This document shows positions 1-5,245 of a stretch of DNA of 5,380 bases, one piece after another (the first letter of the stretch is position 1; each line of letters starts with the position of its first letter). Under the pieces are notes generated by a model, which was given only the letters and a program-made list of their open reading frames with translations, had not been told where the DNA came from and did no database searches. Location: the NCBI GenBank assembly GCA_913054565.1, contig CAJXHW010000145.1, forward strand, positions 1 to 5,380, given 5' to 3'. This stretch comes from an uncultured Kordia sp. Lineage in GTDB: Bacteria > Bacteroidota > Bacteroidia > Flavobacteriales > Flavobacteriaceae. The position numbers were made by a program, and so were the translations under genes.

Positions 1-712
1 TTATTTTTTCTTCAACTTTTTTCATAAGTTCATCAAATGGTAATGAACTTATTTTAACAGGGGCATGTGTTGTTATGGTAATAGGAGTCCCTATTCCAAA
101 AGGAAATTTCCCATACTTAAATACTTTCCATGAATTGTTTATTGTTAATGGCACAACATATCCTTCAGGATTGTACTTTGTTAGTATTTTCAGACCATTA
201 GTCGCAAATTCTTTTGGTTGTCCATTTTTACTTCTAGTGCCCTCAGGAAATATTACACCTGAACATTTATTATTATTAATTCTTTTAGCAAATTTCATCA
301 ATTCAACAATAGCTAATTTACCATTTGTTCTATCAATTAAAGCTGCTCCACTGTTTCTCAAATTATAAGAAACACTTGGTATTCCTTTTCCTAATTCTTT
401 TTTTGACACAAATTTTGGATTATACTTTCTAAAGTGCCATGAAATAGGCGGTATGTCAAATAAACTTTGATGATTAGCTACAAAAATTAATGTTGTATTT
501 TCTGCTAACTCATGAGGATTATCTACTTTTACTTTTACTCCTAAAAGCAGTAAATTTTTCATCAAACAGAAATTCATTAAATTCACTACTTCTTGATGAG
601 CTTTAACACTAAACACATGTAAACCAATCCATTGAAGCGGATGAAAGATTAACAATATCAAAAAAAACAATATCCCAAAAACTGGTGAAAGTATATAACT
701 TAGCAACTTCAT
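1..712 (-). CDS. plsC: 1-acyl-sn-glycerol-3-phosphate acyltransferase, PlsC family (C-terminus cut by window edge)
   Basis: The product should transfer an acyl chain to the sn-2 position of lysophosphatidic acid, giving phosphatidic acid for membrane phospholipid synthesis at the inner face of the cytoplasmic membrane. I translated this frame by hand: 237 residues without a stop, running off the left edge. Residues 1-30 hold a hydrophobic membrane segment. The four acyltransferase blocks are present in order: catalytic HX4D in NHQSLFD (His81, Asp86); a block-II-like stretch KFVSKKELGKGIP (about 98-110); FPEGTRS (155-161), which binds the glycerol phosphate; and VVPLTI (186-191). Family members are usually about 240-250 residues, so only a few are probably missing. 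The ATG at 710-712 is chosen because it places the hydrophobic segment at the very N-terminus; no clear ribosome binding site is visible. The neighbour upstream on the same strand ends in its own terminator, so this gene probably has its own promoter. Related acyltransferases acting on other lipids (for example ornithine-lipid OlsA) share these motifs and cannot be excluded. Confidence 0.9.
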   Translation of the reverse strand, partial: MKLLSYILSPVFGILFFLILLIFHPLQWIGLHVFSVKAHQEVVNLMNFCLMKNLLLLGVKVKVDNPHELAENTTLIFVANHQSLFDIPPISWHFRKYNPKFVSKKELGKGIPSVSYNLRNSGAALIDRTNGKLAIVELMKFAKRINNNKCSGVIFPEGTRSKNGQPKEFATNGLKILTKYNPEGYVVPLTINNSWKVFKYGKFPFGIGTPITITTHAPVKISSLPFDELMKKVEEKI

Positions 713-860
713 TTTTACTCTAAACAACCCTTCTTCTATAAAATACTAAAAATTAAACGATAAAAGTAATACTTATCTATTTATTTACCCTTTATAAAAC
801 CATTTATCGTTACGCTTGCATAGTAATTTACAATATTAACATTTAATAAAAAATCAAAAA
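713..860 (-). promoter_or_regulatory. Leader and probable promoter region of plsC
   Basis: This AT-rich stretch separates the M49 gene's terminator from the plsC start and must carry the plsC promoter if the terminator works. I see no perfect TAnnTTTG element on the minus strand. The best candidate is TACTTTTA (plus-strand 761-768), one mismatch from consensus, with no -33 partner. The region also holds a 9-bp inverted repeat (756-764 and 803-811) and a short palindrome, AAGTA-A-TACTT, at 764-774. No coding potential is visible. The promoter assignment is weak. Confidence 0.3.
756..811. repeat. 9-bp perfect inverted repeat upstream of plsC
   Basis: The arms are AACGATAAA (756-764) and TTTATCGTT (803-811), fully complementary and separated by 38 bases. 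They lie 44-99 bases upstream of the plsC start codon. They could fold in a 5' leader or form a split protein-binding site. AT-rich sequence produces such repeats by chance fairly often. Confidence 0.4.
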
Positions 861-888
861 AAGGCGTTTAAAACACTTCAAACGCCTT
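856..888 (-). terminator. Rho-independent terminator of the M49 peptidase gene
   Basis: A perfect 9-bp stem joins AAGGCGTTT (861-869) to AAACGCCTT (880-888) around a 10-base loop. Read on the minus strand, the stem starts 23 bases after the peptidase stop codon and is followed by a run of T (plus-strand A 856-862). This is a classic intrinsic terminator. The plus-strand reading is also followed by several T, but no plus-strand gene needs it here. Confidence 0.85.
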
Positions 889-911
889 TTTATTATAAAA
901 TTAGTATCTAC

Positions 912-2969
912 CTAATTTACTGCAGGTAAAAAGCTATAGTTTTTTGCATAACTTAACATTTGCTCTGCAAATGTTTGCGGTTGCTCAATTGTAAAACCGG
1001 AAATTTCTCCAGTAGCATCTAAAACTGGGTTTAAAACTGGGTTTACAAAACCACTATATGGAGCATCATTAAATTGAGCGTTTCTTTTTAAAACCTCCTT
1101 ATGAATGTCTTGATCTACTTTTACTCCATAACCTTCTACTAAAGCCTGTACTGCTTCGAAATCTCCTTCCGATTTGATACGTTGCGTTTCTCTCAATAAT
1201 TGCCCGAAAAGTTCATGTAATTTTTTATAATCATTAATTTTAAAATACGTTTTTCCCTCACGAGTAACTTTTTCAATAACCTTATCTGCTTTTCCTTTTT
1301 CATAAGCCCAACCTGAAACCCATTGCCTATTACGCATGTGTGCCTCTTCAATGTCGTCACCAAGATTTAATCTTATTAATTGCGTCATTAACCCATTACG
1401 AATATAACCATCGTATGCAGCTTTACCTACTTTCTCCCAATCATCAACTAAACCTAAATCTTGTAATTTAGTATCATATAAATAATACAACCCTACTAAA
1501 TCTGCACGTCCTTCCTCAAGTGTTGATGCATAATTTTTAAGTGTTTCTCTAGTTTCTCCAACGCCTGGATTTAATTGTCCAGATGCATGACCAATTACTT
1601 CGTGTAATGCAGTATGTAATTTGTCAGCTAATTGACCATATTCTTCTTCCAAAGCAATTTCTTCGTCATCATGAGCAAATTCTTTTAGTCTACCAGATCC
1701 ACCGGCATTTGAATATGCACTTATAATATTCCCTAATGATACTGATTTACTACCTACGGCAGCACGAATCCAGTTTGCATTTGGCAAATTTACACCAATA
1801 GGTGTGCTTGGAGAAGCATCTCCTGCTTCACCAGCAACATTAACTACTTTATAAGTTACACCAACAACACTGTCCTTTTTATGTGCTTCCATTAGCGGCG
1901 AATTATCTTCAAACCATTGGGCATTTTTTGATAAAACTGACATTTTTTCTGACATGTCAAAATCTTTAATCTGTACAATAGTTTCATAAGACCCTCTATA
2001 CCCCATTGGATCATTATACACCTCTATAAAACTATTAATATAATCTACGTTTCCTTCTGTAGCGGCAGTCCAAGCAACATTATAATCGTCCCAAGTTTGC
2101 AAGTCTCCTGTTTGATAATATTTTATCAATAAACCTATAGCTTTACCTTGCGCATCGTTTTCTGCAACTCCTTGCGCTTTTTCTAACCAACCAATGATTT
2201 TATCAATAGCTGCTCCGTATAAACCACCAGATTTATACACGCGCTCTTTTAACGTTCCATTTTCTTTAACCAACTGAGAATTTAATCCGTAAGACAATGG
2301 TTTTTTTGCATCAGGCGATTTCATCTTCCCATAAAAAGATTCTACATCTATATTTGTAACATTAGGACCATAAAAGTTTACAGCACTTTCAGCTACATTA
2401 TCTATCCCTTTAGCTAAATTTACTTTTTTAACGTCTTTATCATTAAATATCACTGCCAAAGCATCACTATTAAGTTCTGTTTGAGTATCAGCCAATAACG
2501 ACTCTAAATATGCTTGATCAAATTTTGGTTGAATTTTTGCGTTTGAATAATGATGGTGTATTCCGTTAGAAAACCAAACTCTTTTTAAGTATTCCTCAAA
2601 ATTAGTCCAATTTTCAGAAGTCTTTTCTCCTGTATAATTAACATATACGTTTTCCAGAGCTTTTCTTATAGATAAATTATGACGGTAATTTTGATCCCAC
2701 ATAATATCTCTACCAGCTAAACCTGCCTGAGTTAAGTAATACACTAATTTTTGTTCTTTTAGTGTTAATTCATCAAAGCCGTGAATTTTATAACGTAATA
2801 CTTTTATATCTGCAAATTGTTCTACAGTATAATCAAATTCTGCGTTATTATTTTGTGCTACTTCTACGACTTCTTCAATTGCATTTCTAGCTTTATCTTC
2901 ACTTGTTTTACCACAAGAGATCAACAAACTTGACGCAAGTACTAAGCCTAGTATCGGTTTAATTTTCAT
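912..2969 (-). CDS. Lipoprotein zinc metallopeptidase, family M49 (dipeptidyl peptidase III-like)
   Basis: A complete 685-residue protein close in length to known bacterial M49 enzymes, which remove dipeptides from the N-terminus of short peptides. Residues 1-18 form a lipoprotein signal with lipobox LISC, giving lipidated Cys19, so it acts outside the cytoplasmic membrane. The acidic stretch soon after Cys19 (SED) may favour surface display, an inference. The zinc site is visible: HEVIGH at 456-461 (His456 and His461 ligands, Glu457 catalytic) and EEGRAD at 485-490 (Glu486 the likely third ligand), variants of the family motifs HELLGH and EECRAE. Two further family blocks match what I remember of human DPP III: EVYNDP at 316-321 in the substrate cleft, and GVNLPN followed by SVSLGNI (392-415). 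The gap between the two zinc motifs is short, as in bacterial members. As I recall, database copies of this family are sometimes mislabelled dihydrofolate reductase; nothing here supports that. Translation starts at the ATG that gives the signal peptide; the gene ends in its own terminator. Peptidase class is certain, substrate less so. Confidence 0.93.
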   Translation of the reverse strand: MKIKPILGLVLASSLLISCGKTSEDKARNAIEEVVEVAQNNNAEFDYTVEQFADIKVLRYKIHGFDELTLKEQKLVYYLTQAGLAGRDIMWDQNYRHNLSIRKALENVYVNYTGEKTSENWTNFEEYLKRVWFSNGIHHHYSNAKIQPKFDQAYLESLLADTQTELNSDALAVIFNDKDVKKVNLAKGIDNVAESAVNFYGPNVTNIDVESFYGKMKSPDAKKPLSYGLNSQLVKENGTLKERVYKSGGLYGAAIDKIIGWLEKAQGVAENDAQGKAIGLLIKYYQTGDLQTWDDYNVAWTAATEGNVDYINSFIEVYNDPMGYRGSYETIVQIKDFDMSEKMSVLSKNAQWFEDNSPLMEAHKKDSVVGVTYKVVNVAGEAGDASPSTPIGVNLPNANWIRAAVGSKSVSLGNIISAYSNAGGSGRLKEFAHDDEEIALEEEYGQLADKLHTALHEVIGHASGQLNPGVGETRETLKNYASTLEEGRADLVGLYYLYDTKLQDLGLVDDWEKVGKAAYDGYIRNGLMTQLIRLNLGDDIEEAHMRNRQWVSGWAYEKGKADKVIEKVTREGKTYFKINDYKKLHELFGQLLRETQRIKSEGDFEAVQALVEGYGVKVDQDIHKEVLKRNAQFNDAPYSGFVNPVLNPVLDATGEISGFTIEQPQTFAEQMLSYAKNYSFLPAVN
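1020..1045. repeat. 12-bp in-frame tandem repeat inside the M49 gene
   Basis: The 12-base unit AAAACTGGGTTT occurs twice in direct succession (1021-1032 and 1033-1044). On the coding strand it encodes the tetrapeptide NPVL twice near the protein's C-terminus. Because the unit is a multiple of three, gain or loss of a copy keeps the reading frame. It may be a replication-slippage duplication or simply conserved protein sequence. Confidence 0.7.
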
Positions 2970-3045
2970 CTAAATTGATTTATAATTACTAAAATTTTGC
3001 TTAAAAGTAATTAATATGATTTAGAAAAAGAAATGTTAATTTTAT

Positions 3046-3053
3046 TATATTTA
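3046..3053 (+). promoter_or_regulatory. Candidate -7 promoter element for the SRPBCC-GyrI gene
   Basis: TATATTTA differs from the Bacteroidota consensus TAnnTTTG only at the last base and lies about 62 bases before the start codon at 3115. Transcription would begin near 3058-3060, giving a leader of about 55 bases. No clear -33 element is seen upstream, so the call is tentative. Confidence 0.4.
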
Positions 3054-3058
3054 GCACA

Positions 3059-3066
3059 CAAAGCTA
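3059..3066 (-). promoter_or_regulatory. Candidate -7 promoter element for the M49 peptidase gene
   Basis: Read on the minus strand this is TAGCTTTG, a perfect match to the Bacteroidota -7 consensus TAnnTTTG. Transcription would start near 3053-3055, giving a leader of about 85 bases before the start codon at 2969. No good TTG-type -33 sequence lies at the expected distance, where an imperfect inverted repeat (3078-3099) sits instead. Confidence 0.5.
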
Positions 3067-3077
3067 ATTAACTAACC

Positions 3078-3099
3078 TATTGGTCTTTTTTGACTAATA
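3078..3099. repeat. Imperfect 8-bp inverted repeat in the divergent promoter region
   Basis: The arms are TATTGGTC (3078-3085) and GACTAATA (3092-3099), separated by six T. Seven of eight positions pair, and the eighth would be a G-U wobble in RNA. It lies just before the plus-strand gene, inside its likely leader, and also at about the -33 position of the minus-strand promoter candidate. It could be an operator or a leader hairpin. Confidence 0.45.
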
Positions 3100-3114
3100 A
3101 AATACATGTGAAAA

Positions 3115-4155
3115 ATGAAAATTCTTAAATACTTATTATTGTTACTATTAGCTATAGTTATTGGAGGTATTGCTTATATTATGCTGCAACCTAACAACTA
3201 TGATGTAAAACGCACTAAACTTATTAAAGCTCCATCAAATATGGTCTTTGATAATATTAATGATTTTAAAAACTGGAAAGCTTGGGGGCCTTGGTATGAC
3301 AGTGACCCTACTATAACAGAAACATATGCAGAGCAAACCACTGGAGTTGGAGGGGCTTATAGCTGGACAAGTAAAGATGGTCCTGGAAACATGAAAACAA
3401 CAGCACAAGTTGAAAACAAATCTATTAATCAAGAAATTCAATTTAATGATTACGAACCAAGTGACATTTATTGGACTTTTGAGGAAACTGAAGAAGGAAC
3501 TAATGTTACATGGGGTATGAAAGCTGACGAAATTCCATTTATATTTAAATTTTTTGGTGCTATATCAGGAAGTATGGATAACATGTTGGGGCCTATGTTA
3601 GAAAACGGTTTAAACAAATTAAATATTGTCATGGAAGAAGAAATGAAAAACAATCCGCCACAACCAGAAGCCACGTATAGTTTAGGTGGTATAATGAATA
3701 TCAAACAAGACGCACAGCAATTTATTGGTTATAAACACACCTCAAAAATTGATCATGAGCAAATGACAAAATTATTTATGGAATCAATGCCAAAAGCTGG
3801 AATACATGCTGCTACTCATAAACTAGAAAATACTGACTATACTCCTGGAGCAGTATTCACAAAATGGGATGAAGAAAAGGGTGAAGCTGAATTTTATATT
3901 GGCTTAGTGGTTAAGAAAGATATTCCTCTTGACGAAGGCATGGAAAAGATTACACTTCCAAAAGGAAGAAACGTAATGGTAGCAAAATACGGTCCATACG
4001 GAACGGGTGACCAACAAGCTCACATGGCTATTGACACGTATTTAAAAGAGAATGGTTTAGAACAAAACGGCGCAATTTGGGAGTTATATCTTAATGATCC
4101 TGAAACGGTAGAACCTGAAGAAATTGAAACAGAAATTCATTACCCAGTAAAATAG
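3115..4155 (+). CDS. Membrane-anchored SRPBCC (START-like) and GyrI-like ligand-binding fusion protein
   Basis: A complete 346-residue protein with three parts. Residues 4-24 are a single hydrophobic helix with lysines at 2 and 5, which should anchor the rest in the membrane; there is no lipobox. Residues about 30-176 resemble the SRPBCC/polyketide-cyclase family, with the typical opening in which APSNMVFDNIND (39-50) is followed by W54, W57 and W60. This fold has a deep pocket for hydrophobic small molecules. Residues about 188-346 resemble the GyrI-like / AraC effector-binding domain: a GPYG turn (293-296), IWELYLNDP (321-329) with the conserved Glu323, and the ending TEIHYPV. Relatives bind drugs or other small ligands, and some hydrolyse cyclopropanoid compounds. 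There is no DNA-binding domain, so it is not a classical regulator. The ligand is unknown. A proline-rich linker (181-184) joins the domains. It is transcribed divergently from the M49 gene and ends at a strong terminator. Domain calls are by recognition of motifs; function stays open. Confidence 0.82.
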   Translation: MKILKYLLLLLLAIVIGGIAYIMLQPNNYDVKRTKLIKAPSNMVFDNINDFKNWKAWGPWYDSDPTITETYAEQTTGVGGAYSWTSKDGPGNMKTTAQVENKSINQEIQFNDYEPSDIYWTFEETEEGTNVTWGMKADEIPFIFKFFGAISGSMDNMLGPMLENGLNKLNIVMEEEMKNNPPQPEATYSLGGIMNIKQDAQQFIGYKHTSKIDHEQMTKLFMESMPKAGIHAATHKLENTDYTPGAVFTKWDEEKGEAEFYIGLVVKKDIPLDEGMEKITLPKGRNVMVAKYGPYGTGDQQAHMAIDTYLKENGLEQNGAIWELYLNDPETVEPEEIETEIHYPVK

Positions 4156-4167
4156 CCTCATCGAGGC
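4155..4167. repeat. Small hairpin overlapping the stop codon of the SRPBCC-GyrI gene
   Basis: GCCTC (4155-4159) and GAGGC (4163-4167) form a perfect GC-rich 5-bp stem with a 3-base loop. It starts on the last base of the TAG stop codon, 13 bases before the main terminator stem. It has no T-run after it, so it is not itself a terminator. Confidence 0.45.
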
Positions 4168-4176
4168 ATTAATCAT

Positions 4177-4204
4177 AAAAGGCTATCTTTTCAGATAGCC
4201 TTTT
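4177..4204. terminator. Shared terminator between convergent genes
   Basis: GGCTATCT (4181-4188) pairs perfectly with AGATAGCC (4193-4200) around a TTTC loop, and flanking A4177-4180 can pair with T4201-4204. On the plus strand it is followed by a long T-rich run, making a strong terminator for the gene ending at 4155. The minus-strand gene ending at 4232 meets the same hairpin 27 bases after its stop codon, with a shorter T-run (four T), so it probably works there too, less strongly. Confidence 0.85.
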
Positions 4205-4231
4205 TATTTTTACGTAAAAAAACTTCCAAAT

Positions 4232-4729
4232 TTACTCTTCTTCCTGAACTGGAATACTTGCTTTTGCAGCATTAAATTGTGACAACTTTTCTTCTTCTCC
4301 ATTAAAATAAGGGAACACATCCATAATAGGAGATTCTGAAATAGCAGGAATAGTATAATCTCCCATTGTATCTTTCATCACTAAATTAGTACTATCAAAT
4401 GCTTCTTTCACATCATTTGCTTGAACTAATAAATATAAGCTTGATTTTCTTTCTTTACCACTTTCCTCATCAAAAGCAACTAAAGATACTTTTGTTTTAA
4501 ACCAGCGATCAGAATTTTCAAATGGATGAATTTCAGCAAAGTTTGCCACTTTTATATTAGTAATCAAAAACTCCTCACTAATATACATTGACATTTCTTC
4601 ATTTATTCTTTTTTCAGCTTCTGTATATGATAATGCATCAACCAAATAAGGTTCGGTAGTTACTTTTTGAACCCCATTATCATCTAATTTTCTATATTTT
4701 ACTTTACATTCATACCAAGTTGTACTCAT
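4232..4729 (-). CDS. DUF4494-type protein, unknown function
   Basis: A complete 165-residue soluble protein without signal peptide or membrane segment. I recognise it as the DUF4494 type, a small conserved protein of Bacteroidota with no known function to my knowledge: WYECKVKY near the start (5-12), TEPYLVDA then SYTEAE (25-39), and DRWFKTKV (74-81) match the family pattern as I remember it. The sequence reads as two copies of one unit, about residues 5-70 and 76-141, with an almost constant offset of 71: W5/W76, K9-V10/K80-V81, Y28-L29/Y99-L100, I56/I127, I59/I130 and P69/P140. Each copy looks like beta strands, a helix (A38 and A110 regions) and more strands. The last ~24 residues are acidic and of low complexity, ending in EEE. 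It lies between a terminator shared with the SRPBCC-GyrI gene and a divergent promoter region shared with crcB; neither neighbour explains its role. Confidence 0.85.
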   Translation of the reverse strand: MSTTWYECKVKYRKLDDNGVQKVTTEPYLVDALSYTEAEKRINEEMSMYISEEFLITNIKVANFAEIHPFENSDRWFKTKVSLVAFDEESGKERKSSLYLLVQANDVKEAFDSTNLVMKDTMGDYTIPAISESPIMDVFPYFNGEEEKLSQFNAAKASIPVQEEE

Positions 4730-4750
4730 CTTATGTTTTTTTTAGGATGG

Positions 4751-4758
4751 CAAAAATA
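4751..4758 (-). promoter_or_regulatory. Candidate -7 promoter element for the DUF4494 gene
   Basis: Minus-strand TATTTTTG matches the Bacteroidota -7 consensus TAnnTTTG exactly and ends 22 bases before the start codon at 4729. Transcription would begin near 4745, leaving a short leader of about 16 bases. No clear -33 TTG is present at the expected distance. Confidence 0.5.
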
Positions 4759-4830
4759 GACTATCATTTAACACATCATAATTTATCTGAGAATAGATAT
4801 TCACAATTATCCATCTGACAATATTTTTTA

Positions 4831-4838
4831 TATCTTCG
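4831..4838 (+). promoter_or_regulatory. Candidate -7 promoter element for crcB
   Basis: TATCTTCG is one mismatch from TAnnTTTG and lies 21 bases before the crcB start codon, a spacing much like that of the DUF4494 promoter candidate on the other strand. Its -33 partner is not evident. A start near 4843 would give a very short leader, leaving no room for a riboswitch downstream of it. Confidence 0.4.
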
Positions 4839-4858
4839 TAGCTAATTCAACTCATAAA

Positions 4859-5224
4859 ATGAAAGCAATTTTCTTAGTATTTATAGGTGGTGGATTTGGA
4901 AGTGTTTTACGTTTTATTTTAAGCAAAACATTAAATTCAAGCATCTCTGGTATTCCATACGGCACCTTTGTTGCTAATGTTTTAGGCTCGCTACTTATTG
5001 GACTAATCTTAGGACTCTCTGCTAAAGAAAACATACTTACTCAAAACCAAACCTTATTATTAGCTACTGGTTTTTGTGGTGGATTTACAACCTTTTCTAC
5101 ATTTGCTTATGAAAATCATGTTTTCTTAAAATCTGGTGACTTTGTTTCTTTTGCACTCTATTCCATAGCAAGTTTTGTTCTTGGTTTTTTAGCGGTTTTT
5201 CTAGGCGTATATTTGGTAAAATAA
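4859..5224 (+). CDS. crcB: Fluoride-specific channel/exporter CrcB (FluC)
   Basis: A complete 121-residue protein of normal family length. FluC proteins form dimers of antiparallel subunits in the cytoplasmic membrane and let fluoride leave the cell, protecting enzymes such as enolase. Four hydrophobic segments are visible (about 3-23, 35-55, 64-86 and 96-119). Family hallmarks are present: GGGFGSVLRF (10-19) with Arg18; YGTFVANVLGS (34-44) with the pore Asn40; and GFCGGFTTFSTF (71-82), which contains the central Na+-site loop at the break in helix 3 and the phenylalanines (Phe79, Phe82) that line the fluoride path. There is only one crcB gene here, so a homodimer is expected rather than the paired-gene heterodimer seen in many Firmicutes; a second copy outside the window cannot be excluded. 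The upstream region holds no recognisable fluoride riboswitch. Its stop codon is followed 6 bases later by the end of a convergent gene. Confidence 0.95.
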   Translation: MKAIFLVFIGGGFGSVLRFILSKTLNSSISGIPYGTFVANVLGSLLIGLILGLSAKENILTQNQTLLLATGFCGGFTTFSTFAYENHVFLKSGDFVSFALYSIASFVLGFLAVFLGVYLVK

Positions 5225-5228
5225 CACT

Positions 5229-5245
5229 TATTACAAACTGTAATA
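5229..5245. repeat. 7-bp hairpin between convergent gene ends
   Basis: TATTACA (5229-5235) and TGTAATA (5239-5245) pair perfectly around a 3-base loop, AAC. The stem begins 4 bases after the crcB stop codon and covers the stop codon of the minus-strand gene. It is AT-rich and has no clean T-run on either side, so it could only be a weak terminator. Confidence 0.4.

Noticed and set aside
1..3. TTA at the left edge as the stop codon of plsC
   Set aside because: It is out of the plsC frame, whose codons here fall on positions 2-4, 5-7 and so on; the gene runs on past the edge.
75..368. Plus-strand open frame of 97 codons
   Set aside because: It lies antisense to the clear acyltransferase motifs FPEGTRS and VVPLTI of plsC; its composition is a mirror of that gene and it has no recognisable domain.
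3080..3110. TTG (3080-3082) plus TACATGTG (3103-3110) as a -33/-7 promoter for the plus-strand gene
   Set aside because: The spacing is about right, but transcription would start at or after the ATG at 3115, which would need a leaderless or truncated message.
3235..3704. Two minus-strand open frames (3235-3441 and 3468-3704)
   Set aside because: Both are antisense to the SRPBCC-GyrI coding sequence, look like Cys/Pro/Ser-rich shadows, and have no promoter or start context.
4740..4858. Fluoride riboswitch (crcB motif RNA) upstream of crcB
   Set aside because: Short fragments such as GGATGG and CATCTGA loosely recall the motif, but their order, spacing and pairing do not fit, and the promoter candidate lies downstream of them.
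4852..5034. Minus-strand open frame of 60 codons
   Set aside because: It is antisense to the conserved N-terminal half of crcB and has no family features.
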